NCBI GenBank assembly: GCA_023412805.1
Contig: JAEZRM010000095.1
Location: 103,827-167,826, forward strand
DNA: 64,000 nt
Reading direction: 5' to 3'
DNA from: Pseudomonadota bacterium
Lineage (GTDB): Bacteria > Pseudomonadota > Alphaproteobacteria > Rhizobiales > Hyphomicrobiaceae
The notes under the pieces: model-generated
What the model saw: the letters and a program-made list of their open reading frames with translations, nothing else
What the model was told of the DNA's origin: nothing
Databases searched by the model: none
In this document: positions 8,707-20,528 of the stretch, piece after piece
Numbering within the stretch: the stretch's first letter is position 1
How the letters are laid out: each line of letters begins with the position of its first letter
Position numbers and translations under genes: made by a program

Positions 8707-9864
8707 ATGAATGTCGTCACTTCGACCGACGGGCTTGCCGCCCTTTGCCGCGAGCTCGCACAAAGCCGCTATGTCGCTGTCGACACAGAGTTCATGCGCG
8801 AGCAGACCTTCTGGCCGAAGCTGTGCCTCGTGCAGCTCGCCGGCCCTGATGCCGAGGCTGTTGTCGATCCGCTCGCCGAAGGCCTCGACCTCGCGCCCTT
8901 CTGGGATCTGATGACGGACCGCGACGTGGTGAAGGTTTTCCACGCCGCACGCCAGGATCTCGAAATCGTGCACGTCAAGACGGGCGCGCTGCCGGCCCCC
9001 GTGTTCGATACGCAAGTCGCGGCCATGGTCTGCGGGTTCGGTGACAGCATCAGCTACGTCAATCTGGTCAAGCGCATCAGCGGCGAGGATCTCGATAAAA
9101 GCTCTCGCTTCACGGACTGGAGCCGCCGCCCGCTCAGCCAGAAGCAGCTCCAGTACGCGCTCGGCGACGTGACGCACCTGCGTAAGGTCTATACGAGCCT
9201 GCAGAAAATGCTCGAAACCTCGGGCCGCGCGCACTGGCTCGACGAAGAAATGGCGACACTGCTCGATCCCGGCACGTACGAGACGCATCCCGAGGACGCC
9301 TGGCGCCGCCTCAAGCTGAAGGTGCGCGGGCGCAAGTCCCTCGCCGTGCTGATCGAGCTTGCTGCATGGCGCGAGCGCGGGGCCCAGGGCCAGGACGTGC
9401 CGCGCAGCCGCATCATCCGCGACGAGGCGCTGTACGACATCGCGAATCAGATGCCGACGGAGACGAAGCAGCTCGCCGAGCTGCGCACGCTGAGCGACGG
9501 CTTCTCGCGCTCCCAGCGCGCGAAAGAAATCATCGACGCCGTCAAACGCGGTCTGGCGCGCGATCCGGCCACGCTCCCCTCGGTCAGCTCGCACGCGCCG
9601 TCCTCGGGCGACGTCAACGCGCTTTGCGATATGCTGCGGGTGCTGCTCAAGGCGGCGGCCCAGCGTCATAAGGTGGCGCCGCGGCTCATTGCCGATGCCG
9701 ATGACATCGAAGCCATCGCAAGCCAGCGCAATCCGGATGTACCGGCCCTCAAGGGCTGGCGGCGGGAGCTCTTCGGGGAGGATGCCCTGCGCCTCAAAGC
9801 CGGCGAGCTGGCGCTCACGGTCCGCAATGGCGAGGTCATCGCCATTCCGACGACGAAGAAATAG
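8707..9864 (+). CDS. rnd: Ribonuclease D
   Basis: A 3'-5' exoribonuclease that trims tRNA precursors. The 385-residue protein shows the DEDD exonuclease motifs VDTEFMRE near residue 26, KVFHAARQDLEI, and the third motif QLQYALGDVTHLRKVY. Two helical HRDC-like segments follow (about residues 205-290 and 300-370), the second more degenerate, as usual for RNase D. The start at 8707 (MNVVTSTDG) is favoured over a longer frame that reads back through the toxin-antitoxin region. In relatives this gene follows a polyphosphate kinase/exopolyphosphatase block; here it follows the Xre-RES module instead. Confidence 0.93.
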   Translation: MNVVTSTDGLAALCRELAQSRYVAVDTEFMREQTFWPKLCLVQLAGPDAEAVVDPLAEGLDLAPFWDLMTDRDVVKVFHAARQDLEIVHVKTGALPAPVFDTQVAAMVCGFGDSISYVNLVKRISGEDLDKSSRFTDWSRRPLSQKQLQYALGDVTHLRKVYTSLQKMLETSGRAHWLDEEMATLLDPGTYETHPEDAWRRLKLKVRGRKSLAVLIELAAWRERGAQGQDVPRSRIIRDEALYDIANQMPTETKQLAELRTLSDGFSRSQRAKEIIDAVKRGLARDPATLPSVSSHAPSSGDVNALCDMLRVLLKAAAQRHKVAPRLIADADDIEAIASQRNPDVPALKGWRRELFGEDALRLKAGELALTVRNGEVIAIPTTKK

Positions 9865-10091
9865 CCCGTCCGCTACCGGCCGCATCGGGATCTGCGCGCC
9901 TGCCCAAAAATGCGCCCCTGATCTTGCGCGCGACCGGCTAGCGGAGGCCGCTGCGTCGCTTTATAAGGCTTCCAATCGCCCGGTCACCGTCCGCCCGTCC
10001 CGCCTGACGAACGGTGCTTGCCGTGCACTCACGTGCCCGGGTCCCGACAACCTCGATCGACTGCCGGATCGCTGCAGGAGACGTGCCCGTC

Positions 10092-12785
<2,694 letters not shown>

Positions 12786-12840
12786 GGTCCAGATGCCAAT
12801 CGGGTGCGGGCAGAGCTCGCACCCCCTCAGATGGTTAAGA

Positions 12841-12876
12841 AGCTCCTGTCCGATCGGACAGGAGCTTTTTTCTTTT
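12841..12876 (+). terminator. Intrinsic terminator of acnA
   Basis: A perfect 26-base palindrome (12841-12866, arms AGCTCCTGTCCGA) is followed directly by a T-rich tract, TTTTTCTTTT, on the plus strand. It lies 55 bases after the acnA stop. Confidence 0.9.
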
Positions 12877-12970
12877 GCCTCATGCACATTATGAGCGTGT
12901 CGCCGCACCCCTCGGCGGCATGAAGAAGAGACCCTACTCTGACTTTGCTTCCGCCTCCCCCTCGAGAAGC

Positions 12971-12998
12971 AAAAAGGGCCGCCCGCTGGGCGGCCCTT
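12971..12998 (-). terminator. Intrinsic terminator of the porin gene
   Basis: AAGGGCCGCCC and GGGCGGCCCTT form an 11-base stem with a 3-base loop (12974-12998). The A-run at 12971-12975 gives the U-tract when read on the minus strand. It sits 30 bases past the porin stop. Confidence 0.9.
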
Positions 12999-13028
12999 TC
13001 CGTAAGTTCTTGTCGCTAACCGATCCGA

Positions 13029-14375
13029 TTAGAAGCGGATGCGGGTACCGGCGAGGACGAGGTGGAGGTCTTCCGCCGAATCTCCACCAGTGGCGCTGCA
13101 GAGATCGCAACCGCCGCTCAGGCTGTAGTTCTTGTAGACCAGCCAGAACTCCATCGCAGCCGCATCGACATGCTGCACAACACCGACGCCCCAATGGGTC
13201 AGCTTGTCGCTCGACGTTGCGTCAATAAAGGTGTCCTGCGAGTTGCCCTTCCACTGGCTGTACTCGCCGAACAGAACCGTGTCGCCGAGGCCGAAGAAGT
13301 TCCGAGCAACACCGCCTGAGAGATAGTAGAAGCTCGAGCTGAAGTCCGCATCGGGAGCCGCCGTCGGCGCAGGCGCCGTGGAAGCGCGAAGACCGCCGAG
13401 ATGGGTAACCCCGCTGTAGTCACGATCACCGGCGGCACCCGTGAAGAACAGTCCCGTCGGCATGTGGCGGATCGAGAGTGAACCGGCGAGTTGCTCCAAC
13501 TCCTTGGAGCAATTCTCCGCGCAGGTGAACGCCCCTGTGGGACCATCGTACTCGGACCGAACACTGTAGCCGATACCAGCGGCGATGCGGACACCGTTGA
13601 ACTCGCCCGCGTAGCGCAGCGCGACATCCCAATAGTTGTCCTCGCCGACCGAGGCTCCGAGCGTGAAGCCCGCAATCGTCGGTGTGCGATACTGGATGTG
13701 CTGGTTGCGCTCGTTCAGCCAGTCACCCGACGAGCCCTGGAAGAAATTTCCCCAGGTCGCATTGGAGAAGCCGCCGTCCCGCGTACGGATATTGAACCCC
13801 GACGAGTGCAGCCGCACGTCGTTCGACGCGCCCATGCCCTTGCCGGACAGGTCGATCAGGATGATGTTGTTCGCAGCCGACGAGCCATGACCGAGCGAGA
13901 CGCGACCAAGACGGCTATGCTCTACCCACGCCATGGCCTCACGCAGGTTATGCCCCGAACCGCCGGCGTCGTCGCCGGCTGTACCGTTCACGGTCATGCC
14001 GTTGCCATTGGCCTGGTTCACGGCCGACGAGTTGCTGCCGAACGCCTCGAACTCGTAGAGGAAGCCGGCTGTGATCTCAGGCGAGATCTTGGCCGAGCCG
14101 CTCATGCGCCAGCGCGAGTTGGACTGCGTCGGTCCCGCGACGTACATATCGCTCTGGATACCATCGTCCCAGAACATGAGCTGCTGCGAGATCTGACCCG
14201 AGATGGTCAGCGAGACCTTCCGATTGCCCTTGCGGGCCGTCGTCGCCTCGAGCTCAGCAACACGCTCCTCGAGGTCGGCGCAGCAATTACCACCGAGGTC
14301 GGCAGCCGACGCGGGGCCCATACCCACGATCAGTGCAGCGACGGCGGCCATCGAAATGCGACTGAATGTCGTCAT
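13029..14375 (-). CDS. Outer-membrane porin, Porin_2 family
   Basis: A 448-residue outer-membrane beta-barrel porin of the type abundant in Rhizobiales. A signal peptide (about residues 1-25, ending GPASAA) is followed by a short coiled coil, LEERVAELEATTARKG, that is characteristic of these trimeric porins. The rest is barrel sequence of alternating pattern that ends in a terminal phenylalanine (TRIRF), the BAM recognition signal. Cysteine pairs are present in the N-terminal NCC motif and in extracellular-loop segments such as FTCAENCS and GCDLCSA, probably forming disulfides. The start at 14375 has GGGGGA four to nine bases upstream. It is a single gene with its own terminator. Confidence 0.93.
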   Translation of the reverse strand: MTTFSRISMAAVAALIVGMGPASAADLGGNCCADLEERVAELEATTARKGNRKVSLTISGQISQQLMFWDDGIQSDMYVAGPTQSNSRWRMSGSAKISPEITAGFLYEFEAFGSNSSAVNQANGNGMTVNGTAGDDAGGSGHNLREAMAWVEHSRLGRVSLGHGSSAANNIILIDLSGKGMGASNDVRLHSSGFNIRTRDGGFSNATWGNFFQGSSGDWLNERNQHIQYRTPTIAGFTLGASVGEDNYWDVALRYAGEFNGVRIAAGIGYSVRSEYDGPTGAFTCAENCSKELEQLAGSLSIRHMPTGLFFTGAAGDRDYSGVTHLGGLRASTAPAPTAAPDADFSSSFYYLSGGVARNFFGLGDTVLFGEYSQWKGNSQDTFIDATSSDKLTHWGVGVVQHVDAAAMEFWLVYKNYSLSGGCDLCSATGGDSAEDLHLVLAGTRIRF

Positions 14376-15180
14376 CGATCCCCCATTCATCTGTCTAGTG
14401 CTCCATTTCCAATTGCTTCCAGCGCGGAAGCAGAGTGCGCAGCCCGGCGGCGGGCAATTTCACGTCTCTTCGGGACTGCACGCACGCGCCTCAAGCGCAC
14501 GCCGTCACGAGGAAACGCGACTTCAAATCACGCGGAACTGGACTGGATACGCGGTCTGCGGCAGGACCATTGAGCGCCGGGCTTGCTTCCTGCGCTTCGG
14601 TCCGGTCGGCATGAACACTCATGCCTTGGACCGCTTCGATGAGACCTCGACTGGAGGACTCGCCGCACGACTCGACTGATGGACTGAGGAATATGTTTCG
14701 GCGTGTTTTCGGTCTAACAACCTGGAGTTGAAAGCACCCCAGCAGGCGTGGGCAGCGTTCGTAATGAGTCACATTGTGGCCTGAACGACACGCATTTTGC
14801 GCCGGCACGCGCTTGAATTCTCACCAACAAGTTAAAACCGGGCACTTCCATATGCCGTGCTGTGCACGATCGAGACGAGAACTGTGTTGCGGCGTAGGGA
14901 ACTTTCATTCCGGACAAGCGCTAAGCAGTCAGTCGCGCCCTCACTCAATCGCTCTAGATTCGCGCGGAGCACGTGAATGTGGAGCACTGGCCAAAACATC
15001 CGCGCTGTTGCATCCTCCAGGGCGCTTGCACACTGCCTCCGCGATCCGACATATGGCTCCGCGAGTGTCTCAATGAGATGGGCCGCTCTCGAGCGGCTGT
15101 GGCGAGCTCGACGAATCGCGCGCGCGTGCCTCGATAAATCCTAGGCAGAGCCGAAGACAGAACCGACAGGAGATCCAACT
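14376..15180. other. 805-base intergenic region between porin and sodB
   Basis: No open frame here has credible protein character, and no known RNA was recognised. The left part must carry the porin promoter and the right part the sodB promoter. A short perfect hairpin, GGCATGA-ACAC-TCATGCC, is at 14608-14625. Base composition is visibly less GC-rich than in the flanking genes, especially around 14690-14930. Nothing further can be supported. Confidence 0.4.
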
Positions 15181-15774
15181 ATGACCTTCAAACTGCCCGA
15201 ACTCCCATATGCCTATGACGCGCTCGCGCCTTACATGTCGAAGGAGACGCTCGAGTTCCACCACGACAAGCATCACCTCGCCTATGTCGACAACGGCAAC
15301 AAGTTCGCCGGCCCCGGCACGAAGTACGAGGGCAAGAGCATCGAGGACATCTGCAAGGAAGCGTTCGCAGCGAAGGACGCGCCGGTCATCAACAATATCG
15401 GTCAGCACTACAATCACATTCACTTCTGGAAATGGATGAAGAAGGGCGGCGGCGGCAAGAAGCTGCCCGCGAAAGTGCAGAAGCTCGTCGACGAGGCGGG
15501 CGGATTCGACAAGGTGCGCGCTGACTTCATCGCCGCCGGCGTCGGTCAGTTCGGTTCGGGTTGGGCCTGGCTCGCCGTAAAGGGCGGCAAGCTCGAGGTC
15601 CAGAAGACGCCTAATGGCGAAAATCCACTCATGCACGGCGCGCAGCCGATTCTCGGCGTCGACGTGTGGGAGCACAGCTATTACATCGACTACCGCAATG
15701 CGCGCCCGAAGTATCTCGAAGCCTGGTTCGACAATCTCGTGAACTGGGAATACGTGGAAGAGATGCTCGGCTGA
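15181..15774 (+). CDS. sodB: Superoxide dismutase (Fe/Mn type)
   Basis: A cytosolic SOD of 197 residues. All four metal ligands can be placed: His in LEFHHDKHH (about residue 27), His in YNHIHFWKWM, Asp and His in DVWEHSYYIDY. The N-terminus has no signal peptide. The sequence GQFGSGWAW is the usual central signature. Residues that separate iron from manganese use look closer to the Fe-type of alphaproteobacteria, but this cannot be decided by eye. The ATG at 15181 is preceded by ACAGGAGATCCAACT, a good ribosome site. It is monocistronic with a hairpin after the gene. Confidence 0.95.
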   Translation: MTFKLPELPYAYDALAPYMSKETLEFHHDKHHLAYVDNGNKFAGPGTKYEGKSIEDICKEAFAAKDAPVINNIGQHYNHIHFWKWMKKGGGGKKLPAKVQKLVDEAGGFDKVRADFIAAGVGQFGSGWAWLAVKGGKLEVQKTPNGENPLMHGAQPILGVDVWEHSYYIDYRNARPKYLEAWFDNLVNWEYVEEMLG

Positions 15775-15804
15775 GCGCCGCTCACGTCGATCGACTGAAC
15801 AAGA

Positions 15805-15838
15805 AAGGCCCCGTCTCTTGGCGGGGCCTTGCTCTTTC
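15805..15838 (+). terminator. Hairpin terminator after sodB
   Basis: AAGGCCCCG (15805-15813) pairs with CGGGGCCTT (15822-15830), followed by GCTCTTT. It lies between sodB and the convergent bactofilin gene and could serve both strands; the U-tract is short. Confidence 0.6.
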
Positions 15839-15859
15839 GAGTGCGGTGAACGCGGCAGC

Positions 15860-16411
15860 TCAGGACGACGATGTGTTTTCCGTAAGATCAGGCTTCAACT
15901 CGTCGACATTATGCGCTCGACGCACACGCCCCTCGAGCTGCGCCCCTTCATCGACGCTGAGCGTCTGATGGTGCACGTCACCTTCGACCCTGGCGCCCGA
16001 CTCGAGCAGCACGCGGATGCCGCGAATCGTTCCCATGATCGAGCCGAACACGGTGATCGTCTCAGCCGAAACGACGCCTGTGACTTTGCCGACATCGCCG
16101 ATGATGACCTCGGTGCCGAGCACGTCGCCCTGAACCTCGCCTTCGACGCGGATCTTGCCTTTGGAGATGATCCGCAGCCCCTGGCCGATGATCGTGAGAT
16201 CCTGGCCAATGATGGAGATGCCGCTCCCCGAAGCGTCGCTGACAGGACCGCTCGGGATGACCGTGTCGTTGTGAGCCTGATGGATTGGCGCTGGCGGCGG
16301 CTCGCTCGGGGTGCGGCCTGTAGCAGGCGACATCGTCTGCAGGCGAAGCGAATCTATCCGCTGCGGCTCGGCCGAAGCCTTGGGTGAGGTCGAACCATTA
16401 CGCGTGAACAT
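15860..16411 (-). CDS. Bactofilin family protein
   Basis: A 183-residue polymer-forming cytoskeletal protein. A flexible, proline-rich N-terminal part (about residues 1-55) precedes the right-handed beta-helix core. The core shows the repeated short valine/isoleucine-glycine turns of DUF583: GQDLTIIG, GQGLRIISKG, GEVQGDVLGTEVIIG, GVVSAETITVFGSI and VEGDVHHQTL. A charged tail follows. Bactofilins form filaments without nucleotide and organise cell-wall or polar proteins. The start at 16411 (MFTRNGST) has GGGGG upstream. An ATG at 16507 would add 32 residues without family similarity. The open frame goes much further upstream, antisense to the SDR gene, and that part is not real. Confidence 0.88.
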   Translation of the reverse strand: MFTRNGSTSPKASAEPQRIDSLRLQTMSPATGRTPSEPPPAPIHQAHNDTVIPSGPVSDASGSGISIIGQDLTIIGQGLRIISKGKIRVEGEVQGDVLGTEVIIGDVGKVTGVVSAETITVFGSIMGTIRGIRVLLESGARVEGDVHHQTLSVDEGAQLEGRVRRAHNVDELKPDLTENTSSS

Positions 16412-16693
16412 TTCTGGCCCCCGTATTTTCTGCCAAGCGACAATTGTTTTGCCGCTTTGAAAGCCAATCACGCGCCCATGGTCGAAATGTGTCTTTTCAA
16501 TGAGCATAAGCTGAAGGGCGTATGAAGGCGCAGCGACGGCCGGCGCTTGGGTGCGGCTGCAGCTCTGCCCTCCGCAGACCCGCGTTGACGCGTCGTCGGG
16601 CCGCTGCGAATTTGAAGCGTCGCTCAGTACACAGGCCCCAGCCTGCAAATGCCCGTCAACGGGCAACGCCACCCACACAGAAGAGGAAACACC

Positions 16694-17500
16694 ATGGATT
16701 TCAGCGGGCAAGTTGCGGTCGTCACCGGCGCCGCCAACGGCATTGGTCACGCCACCTGCCTCGCGTTTGCGGCCCGCGGCGCGAAGATCGTCGCCGTCGA
16801 CCGTGACACGGCCGGTGTCGCGAAGCTCGCCCAGGAGATCCGCGGCAAGGGTGGTGAGGCCCTGGCTGTCCCCGCCGACGTCACCAAGTCGGCCGATGTC
16901 GCCCGCTATGTGAAGGCCGCCGTCGACACTTATGGTCGGATCGATGCTTTCTTCAACAATGCCGGCATCGAAGGAAAAGTGGCGCCCATCGCCGAGTATG
17001 ACGAGGCCGTATTCGATGCCGTCATCGGCGTGAATCTCAAGGGGGTATTCCTGGGCCTCCGGCATGTTCTGCCGGTCATGATCAGCCAGGGCAGCGGCGC
17101 CGTGGTGAATACGGCATCGGTCGCAGGTATCACGGGAAGCCCGAACATGGGCCCCTATGTGGCCACGAAGCACGCCGTCATCGGCCTGACCAAATCCGTA
17201 TCCGGCGAGGTGGCGCGCCAGGGCATTCGCATCAATGCCGTCTGTCCGGGACCAGTCGATACGCGGATGATCCATTCCATCGAGGAGATGATCAGTCCGG
17301 CGGATGCGGAGGCGGTCAGCGCCCGCTATCAGGCCTCGATCCCCATGGGACGCTACGCCACCGTCGACGAGATCGCCAGCACGGTCCTGTTCCTGTGCTC
17401 CGAGTTCGCCAGCGGAATCACGGGCGCCCAGTATGTCGTCGACGGCGGCCGGACAGCCACCGGCGGAGCGGCCACGACCGTCGGCGCGCCCCGCAACTGA
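16694..17500 (+). CDS. SDR-family oxidoreductase
   Basis: A classical short-chain dehydrogenase of 268 residues. The NAD(P) site TGAANGIG lies at residues 12-19, NNAG near residue 90, the catalytic Ser in NTASVAG, and the YxxxK pair as YVATK. An Asp at the end of beta-2 (VAVDRD) favours NAD(H) over NADP(H). The substrate is unknown. AAGAGGAAAC precedes the ATG at 16694. It is divergent from the bactofilin gene and stands alone. The C-terminal tail TGGAATTVGAPRN is rich in small residues and is atypical. Confidence 0.9.
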   Translation: MDFSGQVAVVTGAANGIGHATCLAFAARGAKIVAVDRDTAGVAKLAQEIRGKGGEALAVPADVTKSADVARYVKAAVDTYGRIDAFFNNAGIEGKVAPIAEYDEAVFDAVIGVNLKGVFLGLRHVLPVMISQGSGAVVNTASVAGITGSPNMGPYVATKHAVIGLTKSVSGEVARQGIRINAVCPGPVDTRMIHSIEEMISPADAEAVSARYQASIPMGRYATVDEIASTVLFLCSEFASGITGAQYVVDGGRTATGGAATTVGAPRN

Positions 17501-17865
17501 GATGCCGTCAGGGAACCGCCGGAGCCAATATCTGTGGCCCGGCGGCCCCTCCGAGCGCGGCTCCGCTGCAATTCCGTGCAAAGCACGCCTAAAGACGCAC
17601 CATTGATTGTTGCATCGCCGCACCGGTTTTGGCATGGTCCGCCCGCCAAATCCCGACCGGGCGCGTACTGACGGCGGGAGCCGGCACTGCGCGCCGGCCG
17701 GCGCCGCAATATCCTTCCTTGCATCGACCCGGCAACCCAGCGGCAGCCGGAGCGCTGTGAGGTCTTTGCTTTGCCGTGCGAGCTGCGATCCTGGTGGTCT
17801 CCACCAAGATGGCGCGCACTCCAAGCCCTGAAGGGGGCATCTGACCAACGGGGAGCACTCTACTC
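17501..17865. other. 365-base gap upstream of the pyrophosphatase gene
   Basis: No credible gene is present; the short frames here have random composition. The region should contain the hppA promoter and leader. GGGGAG about 10 bases ahead of the hppA ATG is a plausible ribosome site. No other element was recognised. Confidence 0.4.
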
Positions 17866-20004
17866 ATGCAGTCCATCTTGTGGGCCATCATCATCTGTGG
17901 CCTGCTTTCGATAGCCTACGGCGCATTCACGATCCGCGCGGTCATGGCATCGGACGCCGGCAACGCGCGCATGCAGGAGATCGCCGGCGCCATTCAGGAA
18001 GGCGCGCAGGCCTACCTCACCCGCCAGTATCAGACCATCGCCATCGCCGGCGTGCCGATCTTCCTCATTGTCGGCTTCCTGCTCGGCTGGCTCGTCGCGA
18101 TCGGCTTCCTCATCGGTGCGGTGCTATCGGGCCTCGCCGGTTTCGTCGGCATGCACGTCTCGGTCCGCGCCAACGTGCGGACCGCGCAGGCCTCGACGGT
18201 TTCGCTCGCCGATGGCCTCTCGATGGCCTTCCGCGCGGGCGCCGTGACCGGCCTCCTGGTTGCCGGTCTCGCGCTCCTCGGCGTCGTCGTCTACTACGGC
18301 ATCCTCACCGGCATGATGGGCTACGGCACGACCAGCCGCACGGTGATCGACTCGCTCGTCGCCCTCGGCTTCGGCGCCTCGCTCATCTCGATCTTCGCCC
18401 GCCTTGGCGGCGGCATCTTCACCAAGGGTGCCGACGTCGGTGGTGACCTCGTCGGCAAGGTCGAAGCCGGCATTCCCGAAGACGATCCGCGCAACCCGGC
18501 CACGATCGCCGACAACGTCGGTGACAACGTCGGCGACTGCGCCGGCATGGCCGCCGACCTCTTCGAGACCTACGCGGTGACTGTCGTCGCCACCATGGTG
18601 CTCGCGGCGATCTACTTCGTCGGCCAGGATGTCGTCAGCTCGCTCATGATCTACCCGCTGGCGATCTGCGGTATCTGCGTCGTCACGTCGATCATCGGCA
18701 CGTACTTCGTCCGTCTCGGCGCCAACCAGTCGATCATGGGCGCCCTCTACAAGGGCATCATCGCGACAGGCGTGCTTTCGCTGATCGCGCTGTACCCGCT
18801 CACCGACTACATGCTCGGCATGGACACCGTCTTCAAGACGACGAGCGGCTTCTCCTTCACCGGAATGGATCTCTTCTGGTGCGGCGTGGTCGGTCTCATC
18901 GTGACGGCGGCCATCATCGTCGTGACCGAGTACTACACGGGCATCGGCTATCGCCCCGTGCGCTCGATCAGCCAGGCGTCGGTCACCGGCCACGGCACAA
19001 ACGTGATCCAGGGTCTCGCGGTCAGCCTCGAGGCGACGGCGCTGCCGGCACTCATCATCGTCGCCGGCATCATCGTCACCTTCAAGCTCGCCGGTCTCTT
19101 CGGCATTGCGATCGCGGTCACGACCATGCTCGCACTCGCCGGCATGGTCGTCGCACTCGATGCCTTCGGCCCCGTGACGGACAACGCCGGTGGCATTGCC
19201 GAAATGGCGGGCCTGCCGAAGGAGATCCGTCGCACGACCGACGCACTCGACGCCGTCGGCAACACGACCAAGGCAGTCACCAAGGGCTACGCGATCGGCT
19301 CGGCCGGTCTCGGCGCACTGGTGCTCTTCGCGGCCTACAATGAAGACTTGAAATACTTCATAAGTCAGGCCCAACCAGGATCGATGTTCCACAACCTGAC
19401 CGTCGACTTCTCGTTGTCCAATCCGTACGTCGTCGTCGGCCTGCTGTTCGGCGGCCTGCTGCCGTACCTCTTCGGCGGCATCGCGATGACGGCGGTCGGC
19501 CGCGCTGCGGCCTCGATCGTCGAGGAAGTCCGCCGGCAGTTCAAGGAGAAGCCGGGCATCATGAAGGGCACTGAGAAGCCCGACTATGCCCGCGCCGTCG
19601 ACATGCTGACGCGCGCCGCGATCAAGGAAATGGTCGTGCCGTCGCTGCTGCCTGTCCTCTCGCCGATCGTCTGCTTCTTCGTCATCAAGTGGATCGCCGG
19701 CACGGGCCATGCGTTCGCGGCTCTCGGCGCCATGCTGCTCGGCGTGATCGTCACGGGCCTCTTCGTCGCCATCTCCATGACGGCCGGCGGCGGAGCCTGG
19801 GACAATGCCAAGAAGTCCTTCGAGGACGGCTTCGTCGACAAGGACGGCGTGAAGCACCTCAAGGGCTCCGAGGCGCACAAGGCCTCGGTCACGGGTGACA
19901 CCGTCGGCGATCCCTACAAGGACACCGCCGGCCCGGCCGTGAACCCGATGATCAAGATTACGAACATCGTGGCGCTGCTGCTGCTGGCGATCCTGGCGCA
20001 TTGA
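17866..20004 (+). CDS. hppA: Membrane-bound proton-pumping pyrophosphatase (K+-independent)
   Basis: This integral membrane enzyme couples PPi hydrolysis to proton export. The 712 residues form about 16 transmembrane helices. The substrate site is marked by the acidic run GADVGGDLVGKVE, then DDPRNPATIADNVGDNVGDC, and a C-terminal cluster GDTVGDPYKDTAGPA. The subclass residue after GNTT is Lys (GNTTKAVTKG, Lys469), with Thr three positions later. That is the K+-independent H+-PPase pattern; K+-dependent enzymes have Ala there. It stands alone, with a dispersed repeat after its end. It probably supports energy conservation from anabolic PPi, as in Rhodospirillum. Confidence 0.97.
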   Translation: MQSILWAIIICGLLSIAYGAFTIRAVMASDAGNARMQEIAGAIQEGAQAYLTRQYQTIAIAGVPIFLIVGFLLGWLVAIGFLIGAVLSGLAGFVGMHVSVRANVRTAQASTVSLADGLSMAFRAGAVTGLLVAGLALLGVVVYYGILTGMMGYGTTSRTVIDSLVALGFGASLISIFARLGGGIFTKGADVGGDLVGKVEAGIPEDDPRNPATIADNVGDNVGDCAGMAADLFETYAVTVVATMVLAAIYFVGQDVVSSLMIYPLAICGICVVTSIIGTYFVRLGANQSIMGALYKGIIATGVLSLIALYPLTDYMLGMDTVFKTTSGFSFTGMDLFWCGVVGLIVTAAIIVVTEYYTGIGYRPVRSISQASVTGHGTNVIQGLAVSLEATALPALIIVAGIIVTFKLAGLFGIAIAVTTMLALAGMVVALDAFGPVTDNAGGIAEMAGLPKEIRRTTDALDAVGNTTKAVTKGYAIGSAGLGALVLFAAYNEDLKYFISQAQPGSMFHNLTVDFSLSNPYVVVGLLFGGLLPYLFGGIAMTAVGRAAASIVEEVRRQFKEKPGIMKGTEKPDYARAVDMLTRAAIKEMVVPSLLPVLSPIVCFFVIKWIAGTGHAFAALGAMLLGVIVTGLFVAISMTAGGGAWDNAKKSFEDGFVDKDGVKHLKGSEAHKASVTGDTVGDPYKDTAGPAVNPMIKITNIVALLLLAILAH

Positions 20005-20122
20005 TCTGGTTGCCGCGGGCTGCTGGGAAGGGGTGCTTCGCAACCCTTCCGTGGCGGCAGGCCCGCGGCGGCCACACCGAAAGTCTGAAGCGCGGCGCTC
20101 GAAAGGACGCCGAGTTTTGCTT

Positions 20123-20462
20123 TGGCGCGTCGCGTCGCGCTTTTAGCGCGAGAGGGGCTGCCGCCCCTTCAACCCCGCTCGGGGGACACCCCCGAACCCC
20201 CGTCTTTTATGGACTGTAGTTCGCCGCGAGCGCCCACTTCTCCCTCTCCCCGCATGCGGGGAGAGGGTCGGGGTGGGGGCGGCGGCAAACTCTGACGTGT
20301 GAGCGAGTTCCCGCCCCTCATCCTAACCTTCTCCCCGTGTAGAACGGGGAGAGGGGATCTGTCGCACGCGCGGCAAACTCCAAGTCTTAAAAAGGAGGGG
20401 GCCCGGGGTCTCCCCGGCTGGGGTGCGGGGACTGGTCCCCGCGTCGCGAAGCGACCCAGCGC
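20123..20462. repeat. Dispersed intergenic inverted-repeat element, copy B
   Basis: This is the largest copy and occupies most of the 524-base gap between hppA and the next gene. The left arm (about 20129-20230) has GAGGGGCTGCCGCCCC, CTCGGGGGACACCCCCGAAC and a CTTTTATGGACT end. The right arm (about 20370-20462) is inverted: ACTCCAAGTC, an A-run, GGAGGGGGCCC and GGGGTCTCCCCGG. The centre carries two further stem-loops, CTCCCCGCATGCGGGGAG (about 20248-20265) and TTCTCCCCGTGTAGAACGGGG (about 20330-20350). The rest of the gap, 20005-20122 and 20463-20528, shows no gene; the last few bases hold the ribosome site of the next gene. Confidence 0.7.
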
Positions 20463-20528
20463 GGCTCTTGCTGACCGCCACCGCATTTGCTTCCCTCGTT
20501 GCAACGACAGACGCAGGGAGAAACGGCG

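Noticed and set aside
16412..17848. Long minus-strand frame upstream of the bactofilin start, antisense to the SDR gene
   Set aside because: Only the part from 16411 down matches bactofilin. The rest is the complement of a well-supported SDR gene, as expected in high-GC DNA.
18124..20043. 639-codon minus-strand open frame opposite hppA
   Set aside because: Its translation is rich in Arg, His, Asp and Glu with no fold-like pattern; it is a shadow of the pyrophosphatase gene.
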